A DNA stretch of 64,000 nucleotides from the NCBI GenBank assembly GCA_023228945.1, contig JALOAI010000018.1, positions 1-64,000 of the forward strand. Direction: 5' to 3'. The notes under the pieces are model-generated. The model was not told the DNA's origin and searched no databases. It saw only the letters and a list, made by a program, of their open reading frames with translations. The stretch comes from Pigmentiphaga sp. (GTDB lineage: Bacteria; Pseudomonadota; Gammaproteobacteria; Burkholderiales; Burkholderiaceae_B). A program made the translations under genes and the position numbers. Below, one piece after another: positions 7,097 to 16,135 of the stretch. The number at the start of each line of letters is the position of its first letter. Position 1 is the first letter of the stretch.

Positions 7097-9061
7097 ATGC
7101 AATTTCCTAAGCAATTCGACGTAATCGTCGTGGGTGGCGGCCATGCGGGCACCGAGGCTGCACTGGCGTCCGCTCGCATGGGCTGCCAAACCTTGCTGTT
7201 GACCCACAATATCGAGACTCTGGGCCAGATGTCATGTAATCCATCGATTGGTGGCATTGGCAAAGGACATCTGGTCAAAGAAATCGATGCCTTGGGCGGC
7301 GCGATGGCGTTGGCGACCGACGAGGCGGGCATTCAGTTTCGTATTCTCAATGGCTCAAAAGGGCCAGCGGTTCGCGCTACGCGTGCCCAGGCGGACCGCG
7401 TCCTGTATCGGGCGGCTATCCGCAGCCGCTTGGAGAATCAGGAAAATCTCTGGCTGTTCCAGCAGGCGGTAGACGACCTCATTCTCGAGGGTGATCGTGT
7501 CGTTGGCGCTGTGACGCAGATCGGGCTGCGGTTTCGCGCCCATGCGGTGGTGCTTACCGCCGGCACCTTCCTCAATGGCAGGATCCACGTGGGATTGGAG
7601 AACTATGCTGCGGGCAGAGCGGGGGATCCGCCCGCCGTTTCATTGGGCGCGCGTTTGCAAGAGCTCAAGCTGCCCCAGGGACGCTTGAAAACGGGAACGC
7701 CACCTCGCATCGATGGACGTTCCATCAACTTTTCGAAGCTGGAAGAGCAGCCAGGCGATCTTGACCCCGTGCCAGTGTTTTCCTATCTGGGCAAGACCGA
7801 CATGCACCCTCGGCAGGTGCCCTGCTGGATCACACACACCAATGAGCGCACCCACGATATCATCCGGGCCGGGTTGGATCGTTCGCCCATGTACACCGGC
7901 ATTATCGAGGGTGTCGGGCCGCGCTACTGTCCTTCGATCGAAGACAAGATCCATCGGTTTGCCGACAAAACGTCGCATCAGGTGTTTCTTGAGCCCGAGG
8001 GACTGACAACGAATGAGTTCTATCCCAATGGGGTTTCCACGAGCCTGCCTTTCGATGTGCAGCTGGACTTGGTTCATTCGTTGCCCGGTCTGGAAGACGC
8101 TCACATTCTTCGTCCCGGTTATGCGATCGAGTACGACTATTTCGACCCCAGGGGTCTGAAGGCCAGCCTTGAAACCCGTGCTTTGCGCGGCTTGTTCTTT
8201 GCGGGGCAGATCAATGGTACGACGGGGTACGAAGAGGCAGCGGCGCAAGGTCTTCTTGCCGGAGCCAACGCGGCGCTGTTGGTCCAGGGCAAGGAAGCCT
8301 GGGTACCTCGGCGCGACGAAGGTTACCTCGGCGTGCTGGTGGACGATCTCATCACGCGCGGCGTCTCCGAGCCCTATCGTATGTTTACCTCCCGGGCGGA
8401 GTACCGCTTGAGTTTGCGGGAAGACAACGCCGATTGGCGGCTAACCGAAGTCGGTCGTGGTCTAGGATTGATCGACGACACGCGTTGGGACGCGTTCAGC
8501 CGCAAGAGGGATCAGGTGGAAGCCGAGATACAACGGCTACGTTCCACGTGGATCAATCCCACGACATTTCCGCCGGAGGTGGCGACGCCTTTGTTGGGCA
8601 AAGCCATCGAGCGCGAGTACTCCTTAGCCGATTTGCTCAAGCGGCCCAATGTTCGCTACACGGATTTGATGCGTGCACGCGATGCCGGGGATAAATGCTT
8701 CGCCGGACCAGGCTTGCCATGGGGTGATGCCGCCGAGCAAGTCGAGATCCAGATCAAGTATGCCGGCTATATCTCTCGCCAGAAGGAAGAAGTCGATAAG
8801 CAATTGGCTCATGAAAACCAAAGGCTGCCGGAGGACTTGAATTACGATGACGTCAAAAGTTTGTCGTTCGAGGTTCGACAGAAGTTGAAGCAACATCGCC
8901 CTCAAACGATAGGGCAGGCATCACGTATCTCAGGCATGACGCCGGCTGCAATCTCCCTCCTGATGATCCACGTGAAACGTCTACATCAGAGTCGTTTTGC
9001 TGGCGACTCAAAAAATGGAGAGAGCAGGGGGCCTGCACCGATGACCACGGAGGTGGCGTGA
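7097..9061 (+). CDS. mnmG: tRNA uridine-5-carboxymethylaminomethyl modification enzyme MnmG (GidA)
   Basis: The 654-residue FAD protein works with MnmE to install the cmnm5 group on wobble U34 of several tRNAs. The N-terminus carries the FAD dinucleotide motif VVGGGHAGTEAA. Further family signatures are SCNPSIGGIGKGHLVKEIDALGG, GTPPRIDGRSI and NGTTGYEEAAAQGL, with the C-terminal helical MnmE/tRNA-binding domain ending near residue 630. An in-frame ATG at 6956 would add 47 residues encoded across parS site 2. The ATG at 7097 sits 5 nt after a GGGAGG ribosome site and begins MQFPKQFDVIVVGGG, so it is chosen. It overlaps rsmG by 4 nt. Confidence 0.97.
   Translation: MQFPKQFDVIVVGGGHAGTEAALASARMGCQTLLLTHNIETLGQMSCNPSIGGIGKGHLVKEIDALGGAMALATDEAGIQFRILNGSKGPAVRATRAQADRVLYRAAIRSRLENQENLWLFQQAVDDLILEGDRVVGAVTQIGLRFRAHAVVLTAGTFLNGRIHVGLENYAAGRAGDPPAVSLGARLQELKLPQGRLKTGTPPRIDGRSINFSKLEEQPGDLDPVPVFSYLGKTDMHPRQVPCWITHTNERTHDIIRAGLDRSPMYTGIIEGVGPRYCPSIEDKIHRFADKTSHQVFLEPEGLTTNEFYPNGVSTSLPFDVQLDLVHSLPGLEDAHILRPGYAIEYDYFDPRGLKASLETRALRGLFFAGQINGTTGYEEAAAQGLLAGANAALLVQGKEAWVPRRDEGYLGVLVDDLITRGVSEPYRMFTSRAEYRLSLREDNADWRLTEVGRGLGLIDDTRWDAFSRKRDQVEAEIQRLRSTWINPTTFPPEVATPLLGKAIEREYSLADLLKRPNVRYTDLMRARDAGDKCFAGPGLPWGDAAEQVEIQIKYAGYISRQKEEVDKQLAHENQRLPEDLNYDDVKSLSFEVRQKLKQHRPQTIGQASRISGMTPAAISLLMIHVKRLHQSRFAGDSKNGESRGPAPMTTEVA
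8964..8979. promoter_or_regulatory. Degenerate parS-like site inside mnmG
   Basis: TGATCCACGTGAAACG keeps the central CCACGTGAAAC core of parS but differs at two outer positions. It lies in the 3' end of the mnmG coding sequence. A weaker candidate, CGTTCCACGTGGATCA, is at 8540-8555. Binding by ParB is plausible but unproven. Confidence 0.5.
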
Positions 9062-9822
9062 GCAATTCAATGTCGGTGTGGGAAGCCAACTTACAGGCCG
9101 ATGCGGCGGCCATGGGTGTGGTGGTGAGCGATGCTGCGTTGCAGCAAATGCGTCAGTATCTTGAACAGTTGCATCGCTGGAACCGGACCTACAATCTCAC
9201 CGCCGTGCGGGACTTCGAGGAGATGAGGGTCCAGCATTTGCTGGACAGCCTATCGATTCTCCCGGTGCTCGAACGCGAAGCGGCTCGTTGGGCCGCCTCG
9301 GCCACCGGCTCGGAGCAGGCGGCCGGCGCGACGGGATCTATCCGGATTCTCGACGTAGGATCGGGAGGAGGGCTGCCCGGAGTGGTGATCGCGATCCAGA
9401 AGCCGGATTGGCAGGTGACGTGCGTCGATGCCGTTGCCAAGAAAACCGCCTTCATTCAACAGATGGCGGGCGTCTTGCGGCTTCCTGGCCTTGCCGCCCG
9501 TCATGCCCGTATCGAACAACTGCCGCCGCAGGGCAGCCATCTCATCGTTTCCCGGGCCTTTGCCTCGCTAACCGACTTCGTTCAACTGGTAAAGCAGCAT
9601 CTGGCGCCCGGCGGCCGCCTATTGGCCATGAAAGGCAGATATCCCGACGACGAACTGGCCGATCTGGCGCGCGTTGCGCCCGATTGGCGCGTCGAATCCT
9701 CCGAAACACTGGAGGTGGCCGGGCTGGACGCACAGCGTTGCGTTCTGGTTCTGGCCCCGGCCAGTACCGACTCCGCCGTCGACAACACCGTTGCTTCCCC
9801 CGACTCATCTGACCGGAACTGA
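9058..9822 (+). CDS. rsmG: 16S rRNA (guanine527-N7)-methyltransferase RsmG (GidB)
   Basis: This Rossmann-fold methyltransferase adds m7G at position 527 of 16S rRNA using SAM. Family motifs include RWNRTYNLTAVRD near the N-terminus, HLLDSLSILP, the SAM-binding loop RILDVGSGGGLPGVVIA, CVDAVAKKTAFIQ and the RAFASL segment. The protein is about 254 residues if the GTG at 9058 is used; that codon overlaps the mnmG stop and favours coupling. An ATG at 9070 is an alternative that shortens it by four residues. A short Ser/Asp-rich tail follows the conserved domain. It is a member of the usual mnmG-rsmG-parAB block. Confidence 0.95.
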   Translation: MSNSMSVWEANLQADAAAMGVVVSDAALQQMRQYLEQLHRWNRTYNLTAVRDFEEMRVQHLLDSLSILPVLEREAARWAASATGSEQAAGATGSIRILDVGSGGGLPGVVIAIQKPDWQVTCVDAVAKKTAFIQQMAGVLRLPGLAARHARIEQLPPQGSHLIVSRAFASLTDFVQLVKQHLAPGGRLLAMKGRYPDDELADLARVAPDWRVESSETLEVAGLDAQRCVLVLAPASTDSAVDNTVASPDSSDRN

Positions 9823-9827
9823 TTTCC

Positions 9828-10616
9828 ATGCCTCCCAAGCCGATTTCCGCGCGCGTGTTTTGCATTGCCAATCAAAAGGGCGGGGTGGGCAAAACCACCA
9901 CGGCCGTCAATCTGGCCGCCTCGTTGGCCATCCAGCGCCAGAAAGTGCTGCTGATCGACCTGGACCCCCAAGGCAACGCCACGATGGGCAGCGGAGTCGA
10001 TAAACGCACCGTGGAGCACACGGTATACGAGGTGCTGATCGGCGAGCAGAGCATCCTTACCGCCAAGGTTCGCGCCGAAGCCGCGGGATACGACGTGCTG
10101 CCGGCCAATCGCGAGCTCTCGGGCGCGGAGATCGACCTCGTGCGGATGGAGGAACGCGAGCTCCGCCTGAAGCGCGCGATTGAGGAGGTTTCGGACCAAT
10201 ATCATTTCATTCTCATCGATTGCCCGCCCACGTTGTCGCTGCTCACGCTCAACGGCCTGACGGCGGCGCACGGCGTCGTCATTCCCATGCAGTGCGAGTA
10301 TTTCGCCCTGGAAGGGCTGTCGGATCTCGTCAATACGATCAAACGCCTGTATGCCAATATCAATCCGGATCTGCGCATCATCGGTCTGTTGCGCGTGATG
10401 TTCGATCCGCGCGTCACGCTGCAGCAACAGGTATCGGCGCAACTCGAGGAACACTTTGGCGATAAGGTCTTTCGCACGGTGATCCCGCGCAATGTGCGTT
10501 TGGCGGAAGCGCCCAGCCACGGCGTGCCGGGCGTGCTCTACGATAAATCGTCCCGTGGCGCCCAGGCCTATCTGGCATTTGGCAAAGAGATGATCAAGCG
10601 CGTGGCCAAGCTTTGA
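9828..10616 (+). CDS. parA: Chromosome partitioning ATPase ParA (Soj type)
   Basis: This 262-residue ParA/MinD-family ATPase has the deviant Walker A motif KGGVGKT (residues 17-23), switch I LIDLDPQGNATMG, and Walker B FILIDCPPTLS. There is no N-terminal helix-turn-helix, so it is the short chromosomal type. It binds DNA non-specifically in its ATP form and is stimulated by ParB at parS, pulling the origin region apart after replication. It starts 5 nt after the rsmG stop and is followed by parB after a 114-nt gap. Confidence 0.96.
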   Translation: MPPKPISARVFCIANQKGGVGKTTTAVNLAASLAIQRQKVLLIDLDPQGNATMGSGVDKRTVEHTVYEVLIGEQSILTAKVRAEAAGYDVLPANRELSGAEIDLVRMEERELRLKRAIEEVSDQYHFILIDCPPTLSLLTLNGLTAAHGVVIPMQCEYFALEGLSDLVNTIKRLYANINPDLRIIGLLRVMFDPRVTLQQQVSAQLEEHFGDKVFRTVIPRNVRLAEAPSHGVPGVLYDKSSRGAQAYLAFGKEMIKRVAKL

Positions 10617-10730
10617 CCCATGGGCTCCCGCCGGGAGGCCGGAGTCTTCACGGTAGGGGCCAAAAGAACTCGAGGCGTGGCGGCAACTTCGTGAAGTCGC
10701 CCACTGCTTCTACGTTGATAGGAACATATT

Positions 10731-11693
10731 ATGGTAGCCAAGAAACCCAAGGGTCTCGGTCGCGGTCTGGAAGCTTTGCTGGGCGGCGACGAGGCCGTTC
10801 TCGACGTTCTTCAGGCCGATAAGCGGGGGGCCGACGCGCGTACCGCGGGCAAACCGGCCGCCGCGCAGGGGCCGGCCGTGTTGCTTATCGAACAGCTCCA
10901 GGCCGGCCGCTACCAGCCGCGCACGCGCATGGACGAAGAGGCGCTGGGCGAGCTCGCGGAGTCGATCCGCACGCAAGGAGTGATGCAGCCTATCCTGGTG
11001 CGTCCCATCCCGGGAGGCGCGGCCAAGCAAGCCAAGTACGAGATCATCGCCGGTGAGCGCCGCTTCCGTGCCGCGCGCATGGCTGGCCTGGCGGAAGTTC
11101 CCGTCCTGGTCCGCGAAGTGGACGATCAGCAGGCGGCGGTGATGGCGCTGATCGAAAACATGCAGCGCGAAGATCTCAACGCGCTGGAAGAAGCCCAAGG
11201 CGTGCATCGCCTGCTCAACGAGTTCGGCCTGACTCATGAACAGGCGGCGCAGGCCATCGGCCGGTCACGTTCGGCCACCACCAATCTTTTGCGCCTGCTC
11301 AATCTGGCCGAGCCTGTCCAGATCATGCTGCTGGCGGGCGATATCGATATGGGCCACGCGCGGGCCCTGCTGGCCTTGGACGCCGCCCAGCAGATCCAGC
11401 TTTCCAACGTCGTGGTGGCCAAGCGTCTTTCGGTGCGCGAAACCGAGCGGCTGGTGGCGAGCACGGTGGCGGAAGCGGACGGTAGCGCGTCACGGCGCCG
11501 AGGCGCCTCGACGGGAGGAGGGCGCGACGTTGCCCGTCTGGAGGAAAAGCTCTCCGACGTCCTTGGCACAAAGGTGGCGTTCAAGCTCGGCGCGCGCGAG
11601 CGGGGCCAGATCGTCATCGACTTCCATGGCTGGGAACACCTGTCGTCCCTGCTTGAACGGCAGGGGCTGGGCAAGGTCCTGGAAGACCTGTAG
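10731..11693 (+). CDS. parB: Chromosome partitioning protein ParB (Spo0J type)
   Basis: The 320-residue ParB has a variable N-terminus with KKPKGLGRGLEALLG, the region that usually contacts ParA. The CTPase/ParB box follows (YQPRTRMDEEALGELAESI, then IIAGERRFRAARMAGL), then a helix-turn-helix (LTHEQAAQAIGRSRSATTNLLRLL) that reads parS, and a C-terminal dimerisation domain. Two strong parS sites lie about 3.7 kb upstream. The 10617-10730 gap before it has no obvious terminator, so co-transcription with parA is likely. Confidence 0.96.
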   Translation: MVAKKPKGLGRGLEALLGGDEAVLDVLQADKRGADARTAGKPAAAQGPAVLLIEQLQAGRYQPRTRMDEEALGELAESIRTQGVMQPILVRPIPGGAAKQAKYEIIAGERRFRAARMAGLAEVPVLVREVDDQQAAVMALIENMQREDLNALEEAQGVHRLLNEFGLTHEQAAQAIGRSRSATTNLLRLLNLAEPVQIMLLAGDIDMGHARALLALDAAQQIQLSNVVVAKRLSVRETERLVASTVAEADGSASRRRGASTGGGRDVARLEEKLSDVLGTKVAFKLGARERGQIVIDFHGWEHLSSLLERQGLGKVLEDL

Positions 11694-11764
11694 CCTCGCG
11701 GTTCCGGCGAAGGCTTTGATCGGGCCGGTCGCGCGGCCAGAAATTTCTGTTGTGGAGCTATCCC

Positions 11765-13246
11765 ATGAATGCCATCCGTGATCTGCAAGCCGTACCCCGT
11801 GCCATTCCGCCGGCGTGCTTCGATGCCTTGCGCGAGCGCTTTGGCGAGCGTTTTTCGCAATCCGCGGCGGTGCGTGAGCACCATGGCCGCGACGAGTCCG
11901 CCTATCCGACGATGCCGCCCGATGCCGTGGTGTTTGCCGAAAGCACCGACGACGTCGCCGCGGCGGCGGCGATTTGCCACGCGCATGGCACGCCGCTGAT
12001 CGCCTACGGCGCGGGCTCGTCGGTGGAGGGCAACTTTCTGGCCATCGAGGGCGGAGTCGTGATCGATCTCAGCCGCATGAATGCGGTGGTCGCGGTGCAT
12101 CCCGAGGATCTCACCGTCACGGTGCAGGCCGGGGTAACGCGCAAGCAGCTGAACGACCACTTGCGCGATACCGGCTTGTTTTTCCCCATCGATCCCGGCG
12201 CCGATGCCAGCCTGGGCGGTATGTGCGCCACGCGAGCCTCGGGCACCAACGCGGTGCGCTATGGCACGATGCGCGAGAATGTGGTCAACCTGACGGTGGT
12301 TACCGCCAGTGGTCAAGTCTTGCGCACGGCGCGGCGGGCCCGGAAATCATCCGCCGGCTACGATCTCACCCGGCTATTCGTGGGTAGCGAGGGAACCCTC
12401 GGCATCATTACCGAAGTCACCGTCAAGCTGTATCCGCTGCCCGAAGCCGTGTCGGCAGCCATTTGCCACTTCCCGACGGTGGATGATGCGGTGCGGGCCG
12501 TGATCGAAATTATCCAGATGGGGATTCCGGTGGCCCGGGTGGAGCTGATGGACACCACGACGGTGCGCGCCGTCAATCGCTACAGCAAGCTGACGCTGCG
12601 CGAATCGCCGCTGCTGCTGTTCGAATTCCACGGCTCGGAGGCGGGCGTACAGGAACAGGCGCAAGTCGTGCGCGACATTACCGATAGCCACCAGGGCGAG
12701 GATTTTGAATGGGCCACCCAGCCCGAAGACCGTACCCGGCTGTGGTCGGCGCGGCATAATGTGTATTTCGCGGGCATCAACCTGCGCCCGGGATGCCGAG
12801 CCAACACCACCGATGTTTGCGTGCCGATCTCCAGGCTGGCCGAATGCATCGCCCAGACCAACCTCGATCTGGCCAAGGCCGGTTTCCCGGCGCTGGTGGT
12901 GGGCCATGTGGGCGACGGCAATTTCCACGTCCAGATGCTGCTCGATCCAGACGACCCCGCGGAGTACGATGAAGCCGAGGCCATCAATCATCGATTGGTG
13001 GAGCGTGCCCTGGCGATGGACGGCACCTGTACCGGCGAACATGGCGTCGGGCTGCACAAGATGCCGTTCCTCGCGCTCGAGCACGGCGACGTCGGCGTCG
13101 AGATCATGCGTAGCCTCAAGCATGCCCTCGATCCCCGCAATATTCTCAATCCGGGCAAGGTTGTGAGCGCCCCCATACCTGCCGCTATGCGTCAGGCCCC
13201 CCGAGGGGGTCAAGGAAACTTGGGGCGTCCCGGCGTTTCCTTGTGA
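11765..13246 (+). CDS. FAD-linked oxidase, D-lactate/glycolate dehydrogenase (GlcD/DLD) family
   Basis: The protein of about 493 residues has an N-terminal FAD-binding PCMH domain (residues 40-220, with PLIAYGAGSSVEGNFL and DPGADASLGGMCATRASGTNAVRYGT). A C-terminal FAD-oxidase domain ends in the family's TGEHGVGLHK and LDPRNILNPGK motifs. It probably oxidises a 2-hydroxy acid such as D-lactate or glycolate and passes electrons to the respiratory chain. The ATG at 11765 matches the family start better than one 15 nt upstream. After the final motif an unusual Gly/Arg/Pro tail of about 25 residues is coded over sequence containing an inverted repeat (AAGGAAAC...GTTTCCTT), suggesting the reading frame drifted into a former terminator. 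Confidence 0.87.
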   Translation: MNAIRDLQAVPRAIPPACFDALRERFGERFSQSAAVREHHGRDESAYPTMPPDAVVFAESTDDVAAAAAICHAHGTPLIAYGAGSSVEGNFLAIEGGVVIDLSRMNAVVAVHPEDLTVTVQAGVTRKQLNDHLRDTGLFFPIDPGADASLGGMCATRASGTNAVRYGTMRENVVNLTVVTASGQVLRTARRARKSSAGYDLTRLFVGSEGTLGIITEVTVKLYPLPEAVSAAICHFPTVDDAVRAVIEIIQMGIPVARVELMDTTTVRAVNRYSKLTLRESPLLLFEFHGSEAGVQEQAQVVRDITDSHQGEDFEWATQPEDRTRLWSARHNVYFAGINLRPGCRANTTDVCVPISRLAECIAQTNLDLAKAGFPALVVGHVGDGNFHVQMLLDPDDPAEYDEAEAINHRLVERALAMDGTCTGEHGVGLHKMPFLALEHGDVGVEIMRSLKHALDPRNILNPGKVVSAPIPAAMRQAPRGGQGNLGRPGVSL

Positions 13247-13323
13247 GCTGGTAACCGGGTCCGGCGTTTCGCGATCGGCAAGCGCGCCTCGCGCCGCGGC
13301 CACTTTCGACTCAGGAGATTTCT

Positions 13324-14775
13324 ATGAACGATCTACAGTTGCTCATCAATGACCAGGCCGTGGCCGCAAGCAATGGCGCCACCTTCGAACGCCACAACCC
13401 CATGACCGGCGCGGTGGCCACCCGCGCGGCGGCCGCCGGCGTCGAAGACGCCAAGGCGGCGGCGGATGCGGCCCAGGCGGCGTTTCCGGGCTGGGCGGCG
13501 CTGGGGCCCGGCGAACGCCGCATGCGCCTGCTGCGCGCCGCCGATATCCTGGCCGAGCGGGTCGACGAATTCGTGGCCGCCATGATGGAGGAAACCGGCT
13601 CCACCGCGCCATGGGCGCAGTTCAACGTTCACCTGGCCAGCAACATGCTGCGCGAAGCGGGCGCCCTTACCACCCAGGTATCGGGCGAAGTCCTGCCTTC
13701 CGACAAACCCGGCACCACGGTGCTGGCGGTGCGCCAGCCGGTGGGCGTGGTGGTGGGCATCGCTCCCTGGAATGCTCCGGTGATCCTGGGTGTGCGCGCC
13801 ATAGCCACGCCATTGGCGTGCGGCAATACCGTCATCCTCAAGGCATCTGAAATATGCCCAAAAACCCATCATTTGATCGGTGACGTTCTCTCGCAGGCGG
13901 GTCTGGGCAAAGGTGTGGTCAATATCATTACCAACGATCCCAATGACGCCCCGCAGGTGGTCGATGCCCTGATCGCGCATCCCGCGGTGCGCCGGATCAA
14001 CTTTACCGGTTCCACGCGGGTGGGGCGCATCATCGCCGAAACCGCGGCGCGCCATCTCAAGCCCGCTCTGCTTGAACTGGGCGGCAAGGCGCCGCTGGTG
14101 GTGCTGGACGACGCCAATCTGGATCACGCCGTCAATGCCGCCATCTTCGGTTCCTTCATGCACCAGGGCCAGATCTGCATGTCCACCGAACGCCTGGTGG
14201 TCGATGAGTCCGTGGCCGACGAATTCGTGCGCAAGTTCGCCGAGCGCGCCAATGCCCTGACGGTGGGCGACCCGGCGGAGGGCAAGGCGCCGCTGGGCTC
14301 GGTGGTGGATCAAAGCACGATCGACCGCTGCATGGAACTCATCCAAGACGCCGTGGGCAAGGGGGCCAGGCTGGTGGCCGGCGGCAAGGCAAACGGCACG
14401 CTCATGCAGGCCACCGTGCTCGACGGCGTAACCGACGCCATGCGCATCTACTACGAGGAGTCCTTCGGGCCCATGGTATGCGTGATCCGCGGCAAGGGAG
14501 TAGACGATCTCGTCCGGCTGGCCAACGACACCGAGTATGGTTTGGCATCGGCCGTGTTCGGCCACGACGTAACCCGCGCCATCGAAGTGGCCAAGCGCAT
14601 CGACGCCGGCATCTGCCACATCAATGGCCCGACCGTCCACGACGAAGCGCACGTGCCATTTGGTGGTACAAAAAACAGCGGTTATGGCCGTTTCGGCGGC
14701 AAGGCCGGGATCGCCGAGTTCACCGAGCTGCGTCAGATCACCATCGAGCAGGGCGGCCAGCAGTATCCCTTCTGA
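13324..14775 (+). CDS. NAD(P)-dependent aldehyde dehydrogenase (vanillin/salicylaldehyde dehydrogenase-like)
   Basis: The 483-residue ALDH-superfamily enzyme oxidises an aldehyde to the acid. Visible features are the cofactor segment VGIAPWNAPV, NFTGSTRVGR, the general base Glu in LELGGKAPLVVL, the catalytic Cys in QGQICMSTERL, and the C-terminal EESFGPMVCVI. The pattern LLELGGKAPLVVLDDA with HQGQICMSTERLVV resembles aromatic aldehyde (salicylaldehyde/vanillin) dehydrogenases, but substrate assignment is tentative. A good ribosome site (AGGAG) precedes the ATG. It sits between two hydroxy-acid oxidases, which suggests a shared catabolic role. Confidence 0.88.
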   Translation: MNDLQLLINDQAVAASNGATFERHNPMTGAVATRAAAAGVEDAKAAADAAQAAFPGWAALGPGERRMRLLRAADILAERVDEFVAAMMEETGSTAPWAQFNVHLASNMLREAGALTTQVSGEVLPSDKPGTTVLAVRQPVGVVVGIAPWNAPVILGVRAIATPLACGNTVILKASEICPKTHHLIGDVLSQAGLGKGVVNIITNDPNDAPQVVDALIAHPAVRRINFTGSTRVGRIIAETAARHLKPALLELGGKAPLVVLDDANLDHAVNAAIFGSFMHQGQICMSTERLVVDESVADEFVRKFAERANALTVGDPAEGKAPLGSVVDQSTIDRCMELIQDAVGKGARLVAGGKANGTLMQATVLDGVTDAMRIYYEESFGPMVCVIRGKGVDDLVRLANDTEYGLASAVFGHDVTRAIEVAKRIDAGICHINGPTVHDEAHVPFGGTKNSGYGRFGGKAGIAEFTELRQITIEQGGQQYPF

Positions 14776-14950
14776 TATCCGGGATCATGCCGTCGGCCAA
14801 AAGCCGGCGGCGTTCGTCCTGTGGCGGCATCGCGGCGACTGCGCGCCGCCCGGATCCGGCACATGAGGGCCGCCGGGTGCTCGATGCCTCGCAGGCATAG
14901 CCAAACCCCGGCGAGCGCGCCATAATCTCGGCCTGTTTTCCGTCGTCCAG

Positions 14951-14977
14951 CCCCGGCCCCGCCGGGGTTGGTTTTTT
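14951..14977 (+). terminator. Rho-independent terminator after the aldehyde dehydrogenase gene
   Basis: The stem CCCCGGC (14951-14957) / GCCGGGG (14961-14967) is followed by TTGGTTTTTT. It lies only 24 nt before the next start codon, so the downstream hydroxy-acid dehydrogenase needs its own promoter or depends on read-through. Nothing else is recognisable in 14776-14950. Confidence 0.85.
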
Positions 14978-15001
14978 CATTTCCCGATTCCTGAGCCTCC
15001 C

Positions 15002-16135
15002 ATGATCCGTGCCGCCGTCAATATCGCCGAACTGCGCCAGCGCGCGCGCCAGCGCCTGCCTCGTCTGGTGTTCGAGTATCTCGACGGCGGGGCGGAGGAT
15101 GAGCTATCGCTGCGGGCCAACCGGCAGGGTTTCGACGACTGGCGGCTGCAGCCGCGCCTGCTGCGCGATGTGTCGGAGCGCAGCCAGGCGGTGTCGTGGT
15201 GGGATCGCGAGCTGCCATCGCCCATGGCGGTGGCGCCCATCGGCCTGGCCGGGGTGTTCTGGCCCAAGGCGGATATCGCGGTCGCGCAGGCGGCGGCGGC
15301 CGCGGGCCTGCCCTATATTCTGTCCACCGCGTCCAATAGCAGTATCGAAGAAGTCGCCGAGCAGGCGGGCGGCGATCTCTGGTTCCAGCTCTACGTCATC
15401 AATCGCAGCATCGCCGATGGCCTGGTACGGCGGGCGCTGGCCGCCGGCTATCGCACTCTGGTGCTCACGATCGATGTTGCCGTGGGCGGCAAGCGGGAGC
15501 GCGACCTGTTCAACGGCTTCACCCAGCCATTCCGCCTCACGCCCCGCGTGTTGTGGGATATGGCGCGGCGCCCGCACTGGTTGACCCAGAACTGGCGGGG
15601 AGCGCCGCAACTGGCGAATCTAGTCACCCTCGAAGCCCCGGACGCCGAATCGCAGGCCGCGCTGGTACAACGGCGCATGGATGCCAGCTACGACTGGGAG
15701 GCCTTGCAAAGACTGCGCGAGATGTGGCCGCATCGCTTGGTGGTCAAGGGCATCCTGCACGCCGACGACGCGCGCCGGGCCTTCGAACTCGGCTGCGATG
15801 GCGTGGTGTTATCCAATCACGGCGGACGGCAGCTCGATGGCGCGGTGAGCGCCCTGGATGTACTGCCGCAAGTGGCCAAGCTGGCCAACCGTGGTCTGGT
15901 GTTGATAGACGGCGGTGTGCGCCGCGGCAGCGACGTGCTGAAGGCCCGGGCGCTGGGCGCCGACGGCGTGCTGGTTGGCCGGGCCGCGCAGTTTGGCGTG
16001 GCCAGTGGCGGTCGTGCAGGCGCGGCACGAGCCCTGGCGATTTTGCGCGACGAGCTTGACCGTACGATGGCGCTGGCCGGCGTGGCCTCGCTCGAACGGA
16101 TTCCCGATGATTTGTTGCGTCGCAACAACTTCTGA
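15002..16135 (+). CDS. FMN-dependent alpha-hydroxy-acid dehydrogenase (LldD/MdlB-like)
   Basis: The 377-residue TIM-barrel flavoenzyme oxidises an L-2-hydroxy acid to the 2-oxo acid. Family signatures are the N-terminal LPRLVFEYLDGGAEDE, PMAVAPIGLAGVFWPKAD, the active-site HGGRQLDG with its catalytic His, and the FMN phosphate loop IDGGVRRGSDVLKARALGADGVLVGR. L-lactate dehydrogenase and (S)-mandelate dehydrogenase are the closest described activities, and the sequence alone does not separate them. Together with the FAD oxidase and aldehyde dehydrogenase upstream it forms a block placed between parB and the ATP synthase genes. Confidence 0.87.
   Translation: MIRAAVNIAELRQRARQRLPRLVFEYLDGGAEDELSLRANRQGFDDWRLQPRLLRDVSERSQAVSWWDRELPSPMAVAPIGLAGVFWPKADIAVAQAAAAAGLPYILSTASNSSIEEVAEQAGGDLWFQLYVINRSIADGLVRRALAAGYRTLVLTIDVAVGGKRERDLFNGFTQPFRLTPRVLWDMARRPHWLTQNWRGAPQLANLVTLEAPDAESQAALVQRRMDASYDWEALQRLREMWPHRLVVKGILHADDARRAFELGCDGVVLSNHGGRQLDGAVSALDVLPQVAKLANRGLVLIDGGVRRGSDVLKARALGADGVLVGRAAQFGVASGGRAGAARALAILRDELDRTMALAGVASLERIPDDLLRRNNF

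Noticed and set aside
8540..8555. Additional parS-like sequence CGTTCCACGTGGATCA in mnmG
   Set aside because: Four mismatches to the perfect palindrome. The CCACGTGG core alone is too common to call.
13333..14652. 439-codon frame antisense to the aldehyde dehydrogenase gene
   Set aside because: High-GC third-position artefact; the plus strand carries all ALDH motifs.
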